A stretch of 15,607 bases of DNA from the NCBI GenBank assembly GCA_029939535.1, contig JAOZST010000080.1:1-15607 (forward strand). Direction: 5' to 3'. Positions 1 to 7,606 of this stretch are shown here, one piece after another. The DNA comes from NBML01 sp029939535 (GTDB lineage Bacteria > Desulfobacterota > Desulfobacteria > Desulfobacterales > Desulfobacteraceae). A program made the translations under genes and the position numbers. Within the stretch, counting starts at the first letter, position 1. Each line of letters begins with the position of its first letter. A model generated the notes under the pieces. It saw only the letters and a program-made list of their open reading frames with translations. It was not told the DNA's origin and did not search any database.

Positions 1-211
1 TCCAGATCAAACCCGGATGCCCGACAAATGTCCAGCCGGAAAAAGAGGCGGCCGTAGCAGCCATCAAAAATGCGATAAAGGGAATGGAACGACCTGCAAT
101 CCCGTAACCTGATGCGGTTTTTTCAGAAAAGAAACCTTTTAACCCCCACCAGAAACAATAAACTATGTATATTATTAATAATCCCCACACCCACATTACT
201 TTTGAATCCAT
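1..211 (-). CDS. Sodium:solute symporter family protein, N-terminal part (cut by left edge)
   Basis: The reverse strand opens with ATG at 211-209, preceded by an AGGAGG ribosome binding site at about 220-226, and stays open for 70 codons to the window edge. The peptide begins MDSKVMWVWGLLIIYIVYCF, a hydrophobic first membrane segment. After a short basic loop with GYGIAGRSIP comes a second hydrophobic stretch, FIAFLMAATAASFSGWTFVG. The G-x-x-x-S/R followed by an A-A-x-x-S-x-W/G segment is characteristic of TM1 of the sodium:solute symporter (SSS) family, to which the acetate permease ActP and pantothenate/proline carriers belong. It is the last visible gene of a leftward cluster behind acetyl- and propionyl-CoA synthetase genes, so a short-chain carboxylate is a reasonable inferred substrate. 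Only about 70 residues are visible, so the exact subfamily cannot be set. Confidence 0.72.
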   Translation of the reverse strand, partial: MDSKVMWVWGLLIIYIVYCFWWGLKGFFSEKTASGYGIAGRSIPFIAFLMAATAASFSGWTFVGHPGLIW

Positions 212-256
212 AAACGTTTCCTCCTAAATCATCTTTTATTGAGTTGATCGGATTTT

Positions 257-311
257 TCAATAATTATTTCTTCGTAACAGGGACAATAAGGGCATGCCGC
301 ATCACCTCCTT
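257..311 (-). other. Perfect Shine-Dalgarno with a 12-codon micro-ORF between prpE and the symporter gene
   Basis: On the reverse strand, 311-302 reads AAGGAGGTGA, a full 10-base complement of the usual 16S rRNA 3' end. Nine bases after its AGGAGG core an ATG at 295-293 opens a 12-codon frame (MPLLSLLRRNNY) that stops at 259-257, 45 nt before the symporter start. It may be a translated leader for the symporter or a leftover of an older gene. Nothing homologous is recognised, and a chance match is possible. Confidence 0.3.
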
Positions 312-339
312 GGAATTAATATAGTTTATATGAACAATC

Positions 340-2241
340 TTATGCTTTTTTCCCATATCCGATCTTACCCAAGGATGATTCTATTTCATCCAGAATGGCA
401 TAATCATCTATTGTTGCCGGAATTTTATACTCTTTTTGATCTGCAATGGACCGCATGGTTCCCCGTAAAATTTTTCCGGAACGTGTTTTGGGAAGCCGTT
501 TGACCACAATGGCGGTTTTAAAAGCAGCCACGGGGCCTATCTGGTCACGGACCCGTTGGACCACCTCTTTGATCACCTTGGTTTCATCTCTTTCAACCCC
601 TGCATTGAGCACCAGCATCCCCAGGGGAACCTGGCCTTTAAGCTGGTCTTCTACCCCCATGACTGCACATTCCGCAACATCCGGATGACCGGCTATGGCT
701 TCTTCCATGGCGCCGGTGGACAGTCTGTGACCTGCCACATTGATAATGTCGTCGGTGCGGGCCATGACATAGATATAATCGTCTTCATCAATATATCCTG
801 CATCGGATGTTTCATAATATCCTGGAAATGTTGACAGATAGGCAGATTTATACCGTTCATCATTCTGCCACAGGGTGGGGAGGGTACCCGGCGGCAATGG
901 CAGTTTGGCCACAATGGCGCCGATATCTCCTTTGGAAACGGGTTTTCCATGGGCATCCAGCACAGCCATATTCCAGCCCGGGGCAGCTTTGGTAGGGGAG
1001 CCAGGTTTAACCTCAAACTGCTCAATCCCCACGCAGTTAGCTGCAATGGCCCAGCCGGTTTCCGTCTGCCACCAATGGTCTATTACCGGTATTTTGAGAC
1101 TGTTTTCCGCCCAGGACAATGTGTCTGGATCAGTTCTTTCCCCGGCCAGGAAAAGGTAATTGAATCCGGACAGGTCAAAGTCTTTTGTTAATTTGGCAGC
1201 TGGATCTTCCCTTTTGATGGCCCGGAAGGCAGTGGGAGCAGTAAACATGGTTTTTACCTTATGTTCAGCAATGACCCTCCAGAACACAGAAGCATCCGGG
1301 GTGCCCACTGGTTTCCCTTCAAAGATGATGGTGGTGCATCCTTTGAAAAGGGGGCCGTATACTATATAGGAATGGCCTACCACCCATCCGATGTCGGAAG
1401 CCGCCCAATAGACATCCCCCTGGTTGACCCCGTAAATAGCGTTCATGGTCCACTTTAACGCCACCATATGGCCTCCGTTGTCCCGGACAATTCCCTTTGG
1501 CTCACCCGTTGTGCCCGATGTATACAGAATATACAGAGGATCTGTTGCCGCAACAGGTACGCAGTCATGGGGGCTTGCCTTGCCCATGACCTCGGCCCAA
1601 TCAAAATCCCTGCCGTCCATCATTGGGGCCCGGGCCTGGGGCCGCTGAAAAATGATACAGGCATCTGGTTTTGAATCGGAAAGATCAATGGCCTCATCCA
1701 GCAGGGGTTTATATTCAATTATTCGTTTTATTTCTATTCCGCAGGAGGCAGATACAATTACCTTGGGTTTGGCATCATTAATCCTTGTGGCAAGCTCATT
1801 TGCGGCAAACCCGCCAAATACTACGGAATGGACAGCCCCTATTCTGGCACATGCCAGCATGGCAAACACGGCTTCCGGAATCATGGGCATGTAGATGATC
1901 ACCCGGTCACCCTTGGTCACCCCCTTTGCTGAAAGGACTCCTGCAAATAAAGATACCTGTTCCTTTAACTGGGAATAGGTGTATTTTTTAATGGTATCTG
2001 TGACAGGACTGTCATAGATAATGGCGGTCTGATCACCCAAACCCTTTTCAACATGATAATCCACTGCATTATAGCAGGTATTGGTCTGGGCCCCGGCAAA
2101 CCATTGATAAAAAGGTTTATTTGAATCATCCAGAACTTTGTCCCATTGTTTATACCAGAAACAATCTTCTGCAATGGGTCCCCAGAAACCTTCTGGATCA
2201 TTGATGGATTTTTCATAGGCTTCAGCATACAAATCGGACAT
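340..2241 (-). CDS. prpE: Propionyl-CoA synthetase (propionate--CoA ligase)
   Basis: A 633-residue AMP-forming acyl-CoA ligase that activates propionate with ATP and CoA in the cytoplasm. The adenylate-binding P-loop YTSGTTGEPKG is at 240-250, the nucleotide motif HWWQTETGW at 389-397, the hinge Asp of the SDAGY stretch at 480 and the catalytic, acetylation-prone Lys in KTRSGK at 590. The PrpE branch is favoured over Acs by its length (PrpE about 630), the GKPVGTPDA segment (309-317), FTAPTAFRAIKREDP (333-346) and the LPPGTLPTLW / FPGYYETSDAGY / NVAGHRLSTGAMEE pattern. The start has AGGAG 7-11 nt upstream (2249-2253). It lies 93 nt downstream of acs on the same strand with no obvious terminator between, so the two are probably co-transcribed. 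In sulfate reducers propionyl-CoA enters the methylmalonyl-CoA route. Related acids such as acrylate cannot be excluded as substrates. Confidence 0.9.
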   Translation of the reverse strand: MSDLYAEAYEKSINDPEGFWGPIAEDCFWYKQWDKVLDDSNKPFYQWFAGAQTNTCYNAVDYHVEKGLGDQTAIIYDSPVTDTIKKYTYSQLKEQVSLFAGVLSAKGVTKGDRVIIYMPMIPEAVFAMLACARIGAVHSVVFGGFAANELATRINDAKPKVIVSASCGIEIKRIIEYKPLLDEAIDLSDSKPDACIIFQRPQARAPMMDGRDFDWAEVMGKASPHDCVPVAATDPLYILYTSGTTGEPKGIVRDNGGHMVALKWTMNAIYGVNQGDVYWAASDIGWVVGHSYIVYGPLFKGCTTIIFEGKPVGTPDASVFWRVIAEHKVKTMFTAPTAFRAIKREDPAAKLTKDFDLSGFNYLFLAGERTDPDTLSWAENSLKIPVIDHWWQTETGWAIAANCVGIEQFEVKPGSPTKAAPGWNMAVLDAHGKPVSKGDIGAIVAKLPLPPGTLPTLWQNDERYKSAYLSTFPGYYETSDAGYIDEDDYIYVMARTDDIINVAGHRLSTGAMEEAIAGHPDVAECAVMGVEDQLKGQVPLGMLVLNAGVERDETKVIKEVVQRVRDQIGPVAAFKTAIVVKRLPKTRSGKILRGTMRSIADQKEYKIPATIDDYAILDEIESSLGKIGYGKKA

Positions 2242-2334
2242 AGGTTTCTCCTCTAATTAGAAAAACAAAATTATTGATGGGCCATAATTTATCCTGCTGG
2301 CGAAATTAGACCCATAAATAATTAAGGATCATGA

Positions 2335-4365
2335 TTAATCTTGGACCATTTGTTTGATTTCTTCCACAACTTCCGGGTTGGCCAAGGTCATGACATTGCC
2401 CACGTCCCCTTTATTGGAAATGGCGCCCAGTACCCTACGCATGATTTTACCGGATCTTGTTTTGGGCATATCCGGAACCAGCCATACTTTTCTGGGTTTA
2501 GCGATTTTTCCGATCTGGTCGCAAATGGCATCGGAAATTTTCCGGGCAAGTGCTTCCGAGGGTTGAACTCCTGTTTTAAGGGCAATATAAAGATCGGGCT
2601 CTTTGCCCTTTATCTCGTGGGACACTGGAACTACTGCAGCCTCAGCCACTTCATCCACCACAAGGGAGGCAGATTCAATCTCTTTGGTGCCCAGTCTATG
2701 GCCGGACACATTGATGACATCATCAATTCTGCCCAGAATTCTGAAATATCCGTCTTCAGCCATGGTGGCGGCATCTCCTGCTAGGTAGGGCCAGTCTCTC
2801 CAGTCCTTGCTTTCCGGATTCCTGCAGATATCTGCAAAATAGGTTTTCACAAACCGGTCGCGATCACCCCAGATGGTCTGGAACATTCCAGGCCAGGGGT
2901 TCTGGATACAGATATTGCCGGCTATTCCTGTTTCAGTGATCTCCTGGCCCATGTCATCAAGGATAAATGGATGAATGCCTGGTACGCCGGGACCTGCACT
3001 GCCGGGTTTCATGGGTTTGAGCCCGGGAACTGTACTGCATAGAAATCCCCCGGTTTCCGTCTGCCACCATGTATCAACGATGATGGCTTCTTTCTTGCCA
3101 ACGGCTGATTCATACCATTTCCATACTTCCGGTTCAATGGGCTCCCCCACCGTGGTCATGTGTTTGAAATGATAATTGTATTTGGCTGGCTCTTCAGGTC
3201 CCAGTTTTCGCAAGGCACGAATGGCTGTGGGTGCGGTATGGAAAATATTGACATCCAGCTCCTGGGCAATACGCCAGGACCGGCCTGCATCTGGATAGGT
3301 GGGTACTCCTTCGTAAATAACCGAAGACGCACATAGAGCCAAAGGACCATATACTATGAAAGAATGGCCGGTGATCCAGCCAATATCTGCCATGCACCAG
3401 TATACATCTTCCGGGTGGATATCCTGGATATATTTGGACATGGCTGTTACATAGGCCATATAGCCTCCGGTACCGTGCTGGCACCCCTTGGGTTTTCCAG
3501 TGGTCCCGCTTGTATACATTAAAAACAGAGGATCTTCAGACAGCATTTGTTCCGGTTCAATGCGGGCGCCATAATGATTTTTTAATTCCTCATTGACAAA
3601 TACATCCCGTCCTTCAACCATGGGGGTCTCTGAGGAATTTTTTCCCGGATACCGCTGCCATACCAGAACCTTGTCCACGATCTGGCCCTGTTCGGCTGAT
3701 AATTTTACCGCGTCATCAGCATGGATTTTATGATTGAGAAGTTTTCCTGCGCGATAATAGGCATCCATGGTAATCAACACCCTGGAATTGGAATCCACAA
3801 CTCTGTCTGCACAGGCAGAGGCTGAAAATCCACCAAATACAACTGAATGTATCACTCCGAGCCTGGCACAGGCCAGCATGGTGATGGGAAGTTCGGCCGA
3901 CATGGGCATGTGGATGGTGACTCTGTCTCCTCTTTTCAGGCCTGCAAAATTCTTCAGCAGGGATGCAAATTCATTGACCCTGACATAGAGTTCCTGAAAG
4001 GTGATATGGTCGACTCTTTCCTCTTCCAGCTCTGGAACAAAGTGGATGGCTGTTTTGTTTTTATTGTCCTTCAGATGGCGGTCAATACAATTGTAGCTGG
4101 CATTTATTTTACCGCCTTTAAACCATTTGAAGCAGGGTGCATCACTTGTATCCAGGACTTCATCCCAGTATTTGTACCATGTGAGCATCTCTGCAAATTC
4201 TGTGAAACAATCCGGGAAGTTGTCCAAACTGAACCGGTCAAAAATATCCGGATCTGTCAGATTGGCCTGGCCGATAAATTTTGATGAAGGATAATAATAG
4301 TCTTCTTCTTTCCAATGGACTGCAATCTGGGCTTCCGTGGTCTCGACGACTTCTTTTTTGCTCAT
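2335..4365 (-). CDS. acs: Acetyl-CoA synthetase (acetate--CoA ligase, AMP-forming)
   Basis: A 676-residue AMP-forming ligase converting acetate, ATP and CoA to acetyl-CoA. Visible motifs are P-loop YTSGTTGKPKG (284-294), DTWWQTETGG (431-440) with the tandem Trp that shapes the acetate pocket, hinge Asp in LAGDAA (531), GRIDDVINVSGHRLGT (545-560) and catalytic Lys in PKTRSGKIMRR (640). The N-terminal ACS domain with WYKYWDEVLD (63-72) is intact. The ATG is preceded by GGAG (about 8 nt away). Between IWGD and YLAGDA the protein carries an insert (FADICRNPESKDWRDW) not seen in enterobacterial Acs, so it belongs to a divergent branch. It is first in the leftward cluster acs-prpE-symporter and its promoter must lie in 4366-4820. 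In an acetate-oxidising sulfate reducer it would feed acetyl-CoA to the reverse CO dehydrogenase or TCA pathway (inference). Confidence 0.92.
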   Translation of the reverse strand: MSKKEVVETTEAQIAVHWKEEDYYYPSSKFIGQANLTDPDIFDRFSLDNFPDCFTEFAEMLTWYKYWDEVLDTSDAPCFKWFKGGKINASYNCIDRHLKDNKNKTAIHFVPELEEERVDHITFQELYVRVNEFASLLKNFAGLKRGDRVTIHMPMSAELPITMLACARLGVIHSVVFGGFSASACADRVVDSNSRVLITMDAYYRAGKLLNHKIHADDAVKLSAEQGQIVDKVLVWQRYPGKNSSETPMVEGRDVFVNEELKNHYGARIEPEQMLSEDPLFLMYTSGTTGKPKGCQHGTGGYMAYVTAMSKYIQDIHPEDVYWCMADIGWITGHSFIVYGPLALCASSVIYEGVPTYPDAGRSWRIAQELDVNIFHTAPTAIRALRKLGPEEPAKYNYHFKHMTTVGEPIEPEVWKWYESAVGKKEAIIVDTWWQTETGGFLCSTVPGLKPMKPGSAGPGVPGIHPFILDDMGQEITETGIAGNICIQNPWPGMFQTIWGDRDRFVKTYFADICRNPESKDWRDWPYLAGDAATMAEDGYFRILGRIDDVINVSGHRLGTKEIESASLVVDEVAEAAVVPVSHEIKGKEPDLYIALKTGVQPSEALARKISDAICDQIGKIAKPRKVWLVPDMPKTRSGKIMRRVLGAISNKGDVGNVMTLANPEVVEEIKQMVQD

Positions 4366-4432
4366 TGGTCATCTCCTTTGGATTTTTCTGGTTAAATTAA
4401 AATTTTAAAAGATTTTAAGGTAACAAAATGTA

Positions 4433-4442
4433 TCACCTCCTT
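4433..4442 (-). promoter_or_regulatory. Perfect Shine-Dalgarno string in the acs leader without a normal ORF
   Basis: The minus strand reads AAGGAGGTGA, the same 10-base string as at 311-302. No ATG follows at normal distance; only a TTG nine bases after the AGGAGG core, which stops after three codons. It lies in the presumed acs 5' untranslated region and might be a ribosome standby or leader site. Function unproven. Confidence 0.25.
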
Positions 4443-4443
4443 T

Positions 4444-4475
4444 TTTTGCATGAATCTAATTTTGCATGAATTTAA
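4444..4475. repeat. Tandem 16-bp repeat upstream of acs
   Basis: Two adjacent 16-base units, TTTTGCATGAATCTAA and TTTTGCATGAATTTAA, differ at one position. A third degenerate copy (TATGCGTTGAATTGTAA) follows to 4492. Spacing of 16 bp is about one and a half helical turns. In the acs leader or promoter region this could be a regulator-binding array or just slippage. Confidence 0.6.
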
Positions 4476-4739
4476 TATGCGTTGAATTGTAAAATATTTT
4501 TTTGTTAGTAACAATTTGAAAAATTTTTGCCCACGGAGAACCATCCTGCATTTGAAATCGGGATTTGAGATCAACCCAGAGGAATAAACTCACTGATTCA
4601 GGAAGAAAATAGTATTCAGTTAGTAAATTTGATTTTTTAATATTAACCAAATAGTAAGATCTTAAAAGTAAGTCAATAGAAAATTTTGTTTTGCTTATAT
4701 TTTTTTTACAATTCGTCATCGGAGAATATTAAAAAATCA

Positions 4740-4769
4740 TTGCAAGGGAAATAGGTTTACAGGTATACT
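4740..4769 (+). promoter_or_regulatory. Candidate sigma-70 promoter of the LUD-dfsP unit
   Basis: A -35-like TTGCAA (4740-4745) and -10-like TATACT (4764-4769) are separated by 18 bp. Predicted start is near 4776, giving a 45-nt leader before the ATG at 4821. The -10 box matches five of six consensus bases, the -35 four. In AT-rich DNA such matches are common. Confidence 0.4.
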
Positions 4770-4820
4770 GTCTGACGGAAAACTGAAGGGGAAAAATATA
4801 CTTAAATAAAGGAAATTATA

Positions 4821-5474
4821 ATGAAAAATCCCATTGATAATTATTGGAGCCTGAAACTTGAAGCCGTCAAAGAAAACCTGGAAAATAATAATTTTGATGC
4901 GTTTATAGCAGAGAATGCAGAGTCTGCCAAAGATATTGCCTTAAACCAGATTATTCCAGGACTGGATATTAAGAGTGTTTCCTGGGGCGGGTCCATGTCT
5001 TTTGTGAGCACAGGCCTTTTCCATGCCCTGAATGGCAATAAGGATCTTGAAGTGCTTAACACCTTTGACAAGAGTCTTACAATGGAGGAAATGCTTGAAC
5101 TCCGCCGAAGATCCCTTATGGTGGATCTTTTTGTAACGGGAACCAATGCCATTACAGAATCAGGTCAGCTGGTCAACCTGGATATGATTGGTAACCGGGT
5201 GGCAGCCATCATGTGGGGACCTAAAAATGTTTTGTTGATTGTGGGAAGAAATAAAATCTGCAATGATCTTGAGGATGCCATGTTCAGGGTTAAAAATTAT
5301 GCTGCACCGGTTAATACCATGAATCTGGACAAGAAAACTCCATGCCGGAAAACAGGGATCTGCCATGATTGTTCAAGCCCGGACAGAATATGTAATTATT
5401 GGACCATTACAGAGAAATCTTTTTCCAAGGGCCGAATTAAAATTATTCTTGTTAACGAAGACCTGGGGTTTTAA
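4821..5474 (+). CDS. LUD-domain protein (LutC/YkgG-type lactate utilization family)
   Basis: A 217-residue soluble protein of the LUD (formerly DUF162) family, whose better-known members LutC and LutB act in L-lactate oxidation. Family marks are SWGGSMS (54-60), the long hydrophilic helix with MEEMLELRRR, VTGTNAITESGQLVNLD (105-121), and the PKNVLLIVGRNKI strand (135-147). Near the C-terminus are Cys175, Cys181, Cys184 and Cys191 in PCRKTGICHDCSSPDRIC, suggesting a metal or Fe-S site; this variant is seen in stand-alone LUD proteins of anaerobes. The start has AAAGGA 7-11 nt upstream. No lutA/lutB neighbours are present. It is followed after 3 nt by a DUF166 selenoprotein gene, so the two are probably translationally coupled and may act together. 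The specific substrate is unknown. Confidence 0.8.
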   Translation: MKNPIDNYWSLKLEAVKENLENNNFDAFIAENAESAKDIALNQIIPGLDIKSVSWGGSMSFVSTGLFHALNGNKDLEVLNTFDKSLTMEEMLELRRRSLMVDLFVTGTNAITESGQLVNLDMIGNRVAAIMWGPKNVLLIVGRNKICNDLEDAMFRVKNYAAPVNTMNLDKKTPCRKTGICHDCSSPDRICNYWTITEKSFSKGRIKIILVNEDLGF

Positions 5475-5477
5475 TAA

Positions 5478-6125
5478 ATGCAGAAAATAATCGTCTTCCA
5501 GCAGAATGGATCTGGAAAGAGCAAGGTTGAAGGTATCAATAAATATGGGGATAGAAAATTTACAATAAAAATCATTGATATTGAAGAAGATCTTCCGGAA
5601 TTTATTGATGATTCATCTCCTTATCTGCCAGAAGCCATTGATGCAGATCTGGTATTGGATTTTTTAAAGCATGAGGATCTTTCCGAAGACCTGAGTCTCT
5701 TATGTGAAAAACTTGATATTCCCATGATAGCCTCAGGAAAAAAAATCACCTCGGGCAGGGCAATATGCCCTCCCACATGATGCACCCTTTCAGACCAGGA
5801 TGGTCTGAAAGATTATGGCAGGATCTTTGGAGCCCCGGAAATTGATATTCGTCTTGATGGGGAAAATATTTCAGAGATCAAGGTTTTTAAGGGCGCTCCC
5901 TGTGGTGCCACCTGGGAGGCTGCCCAGAAGGTTAAAGATATGCCGGTCAAGGATGCATTGACCCGGTTCGGCCTGGAAGTTCAGTTTTTCTGTACAGCTG
6001 ACCCGGCTGCCTGGGATCCTATTTCAGGAAAAAGCCCGATTCACATTGCAGACCATATTCATTCGGCGGCACTTAAAATCTGTTTAAAGAATAAAAATAA
6101 AGAGAATTCCAAGAAGGCCGAATAA
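5478..6125 (+). CDS. dfsP: DUF166 family selenoprotein with in-frame UGA at codon 101
   Basis: Two open stretches in one frame, 5478-5777 and 5781-6125, are separated by a single TGA (5778-5780). Read through as selenocysteine they give one 215-residue protein. The part before TGA ends GRAICPPT and the part after begins CTLSDQDG, giving Cys97-P-P-T-Sec101-Cys102. The downstream part carries KGAPCGAT (138-145), a hallmark of DUF166 proteins of methanogens and sulfate reducers, and FCTADPAAW with Cys172, so the family domain spans the TGA. An 11-bp hairpin right after the TGA has SECIS geometry (separate entry). A vicinal Sec-Cys pair suggests redox or metal chemistry; the true reaction is unknown, and old thymidylate-synthase labels are unsupported. 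The start lies 3 nt after the LUD stop with only GGGG as ribosome site. The name dfsP is recalled from database naming of this (seleno)protein family and was not checked. The alternative is a pseudogene with a nonsense mutation. Confidence 0.85.
5778..5811 (+). promoter_or_regulatory. UGA codon plus bacterial SECIS-like hairpin
   Basis: After the TGA (5778-5780) and a 6-nt spacer, CTTTCAGACCA (5787-5797) pairs perfectly with TGGTCTGAAAG (5801-5811), leaving loop GGA (5798-5800). The stem is 11 bp, the UGA-to-loop distance is 17 nt and the first loop base is G. This fits the published rules for bacterial SECIS elements recognised by SelB: loop about 16-37 nt after UGA, with a G in the first two loop bases. 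The stem lies inside coding sequence, so its perfection is not explained by a terminator; there is no T-run. Confidence 0.82.
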
Positions 6126-6127
6126 AA

Positions 6128-6409
6128 TTAATACAGGATGTCAAAGCTGTCAGAATCTGGATAAAAAATTCTGGATTCTGATTCAACATTATCAACCCTG
6201 GATGCGGGAGATCCTGTGCTGCACCACTCCAGCATCTTTTTAACTGAATTTTTTTTGCCCTGGAACAGGGCTTCAACAGAGCCATCCCCAAGGTTTTTAA
6301 CATAACCAGTAAGTTTGAGAAGCCTTGCGGCCTTCTGGGTTTCAGCCCTGAAAAAAACTCCCTGGACCCGGCCAGTGATGATTACTTTGATACAGGAAAT
6401 TTCAGACAT
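6128..6409 (-). CDS. acyP: Acylphosphatase
   Basis: A 93-residue acylphosphatase, the usual length, which hydrolyses carboxyl-phosphate bonds such as acetyl phosphate or 1,3-bisphosphoglycerate. The signature GRVQGVFFR (13-21) holds the phosphate-binding loop and catalytic Arg21, and GYVKNLGDGSVEA (35-47) supplies catalytic Asn39. AAAGGAAAG precedes the ATG. It is the last gene of the leftward motA-motB-PilZ-dinB-acyP string, 13 nt after dinB. Its stop lies only 2 nt from the stop of the convergent DUF166 gene, with no room for a dedicated terminator between them. Confidence 0.93.
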   Translation of the reverse strand: MSEISCIKVIITGRVQGVFFRAETQKAARLLKLTGYVKNLGDGSVEALFQGKKNSVKKMLEWCSTGSPASRVDNVESESRIFYPDSDSFDILY

Positions 6410-6422
6410 TTTTCTTTCCTTT

Positions 6423-7595
6423 CTATCTTTCTGTTTTTAGTTTGTTTAAGGATGCTTTTTTTACTATATGGCTGCCGAATTTTTCCAGGATGGAATCCAC
6501 GGCATTATCAACGGATTCCCATTGTCTTTTTCTTGTTTTTCCAGGGGAACAAAGCAATTCCATTTGAACAGGGGCATTTTTATCCCTTAGATGGGAAACG
6601 CCAACCCCCAGAAGTCGGATTTTTTTCTTTAATACCACTTTTTCATATAAGCAAAGTGCTTCATTGAAAATTTCTGTTGAGGAACTAATCCATGGATCAA
6701 TTTTTTTGCTCCGGGTAATCTGACGGAAGTCTGAAAATTTTATTTTTATGGAAACATTGCCACAAACCATATTTTTTTTTCGCAGATCCCTGCCCACTCT
6801 CTGGGAAAGGGCCAGCAATATGTTTCTTGCAGTCTCAATATCTGAAATGTCTTCCAGCAGAGTGGTCTCGCTGGAAATAGATTTTCGGACATACTCAGTT
6901 TCAACAGGATTTTCATCGTTCCCCCGGGCAAGTTGATACAGCCGGCTGCCCATTTTTCCAAATTTTTTATTTAATAGGGAAAAATGGAATTTTCGAATAT
7001 CTCCCAAAGTGGTAATTTTTAAAATTTTCATCTGCTTCATGGCTTGTTTGCCTACTCCTGGAACCTTGTGAATGGGCAGGCTGACAATGAAATCGTCCAT
7101 TTCTTCTCTGGAAATTATGGTTATCCCGCCTGGCTTATCAAGGTCTGAAGCAATCTTAGCTAAAAATTTAACAGGGGCAATGCCAATGGAACAGGTCAGG
7201 GAAAGTTCCTGGGATATGGTGGATTTAATTTTTTTTGCAATTATATCTGGAGAACCAAATAATTTTTCACACCCTTTGATATCCAGATAGGCTTCATCTA
7301 TTGAAACCTGTTCCATCAGAGGAGAAAAGCGGGCAAGGATCTGCATTATCCTTTTTGAAACATCTGCATATTTTTCCCTGTTCACAGGAACAATGATCAG
7401 CCGGGGATATTTTTTTTTTGCCTGGAAAACCGGCATGGCAGAATGAATTCCGAATTTTCTTGCTTCATAGCTGGCCGTGGTAACCACACTGCGGTTTGAA
7501 TCTCCAGATACAATAACCGGTTTATTCCTGATTTCAGGGTTGTCCCTCTGCTCAACAGCGGCATAAAATGCATCCATGTCAACGTGGAGGATCAT
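6423..7595 (-). CDS. dinB: DNA polymerase IV (Y-family, error-prone)
   Basis: A 390-residue Y-family polymerase for translesion synthesis. The catalytic acidic residues are Asp6 in HVDMDAFYAAVE and Asp100/Glu101 in SIDEAYLD; Tyr11 is at the expected steric-gate position. Then follow the thumb with VPGVGKQAMKQM (helix-hairpin-helix) and a little-finger domain with RKSISSETT and LGVGVSHL. QMELL near residue 349 resembles the C-terminal sliding-clamp-binding peptide (consensus QLxLF) but lacks the final Phe. The start ATG has GAGG nine bases upstream, overlapping the stop region of the PilZ gene 11 nt away. No LexA-like box was recognised right before it. It is unusual to find dinB inside a motility operon, so its expression may follow the stator genes. 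Confidence 0.94.
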   Translation of the reverse strand: MILHVDMDAFYAAVEQRDNPEIRNKPVIVSGDSNRSVVTTASYEARKFGIHSAMPVFQAKKKYPRLIIVPVNREKYADVSKRIMQILARFSPLMEQVSIDEAYLDIKGCEKLFGSPDIIAKKIKSTISQELSLTCSIGIAPVKFLAKIASDLDKPGGITIISREEMDDFIVSLPIHKVPGVGKQAMKQMKILKITTLGDIRKFHFSLLNKKFGKMGSRLYQLARGNDENPVETEYVRKSISSETTLLEDISDIETARNILLALSQRVGRDLRKKNMVCGNVSIKIKFSDFRQITRSKKIDPWISSSTEIFNEALCLYEKVVLKKKIRLLGVGVSHLRDKNAPVQMELLCSPGKTRKRQWESVDNAVDSILEKFGSHIVKKASLNKLKTER

Positions 7596-7606
7596 AAGAT
7601 CTGGCC

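Larger units (their letters stand above)
4366..4820. other. 455-bp divergent intergenic region between acs and the LUD gene
   Basis: Strongly AT-rich with no convincing gene; the only longer frames have lysine- and phenylalanine-rich random composition. It must hold the acs promoter (leftward) and the LUD-dfsP promoter (rightward). A TTGACT box at 4676-4671 on the minus strand is a possible acs -35, but the matching -10 (TATTTG) is poor. The part next to acs holds direct repeats (4444-4475) and an unexplained perfect Shine-Dalgarno string on the minus strand (4442-4433) about 70 nt before the acs start. Confidence 0.6.

Noticed and set aside
4392..4719. Two minus-strand frames of 60 and 87 codons upstream of acs
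   Set aside because: AT-rich random composition with many Lys/Phe/Ile/Ser residues, no recognisable domain, overlapping the expected promoter region.
5778..5780. TGA as a simple nonsense mutation making a pseudogene
   Set aside because: The downstream frame stays open for 114 codons, keeps the family motif GAPCGAT, and the TGA is followed by a hairpin with SECIS geometry. Kept as the alternative but judged less likely.
5787..5811. The perfect hairpin as a rho-independent terminator
   Set aside because: No T run follows (next bases are ATTATGG) and it lies inside the coding frame.
5940..6125. Independent small gene starting at ATG 5940
   Set aside because: It is in frame with the upstream part and has no ribosome binding site; it is the C-terminal part of the DUF166 protein.
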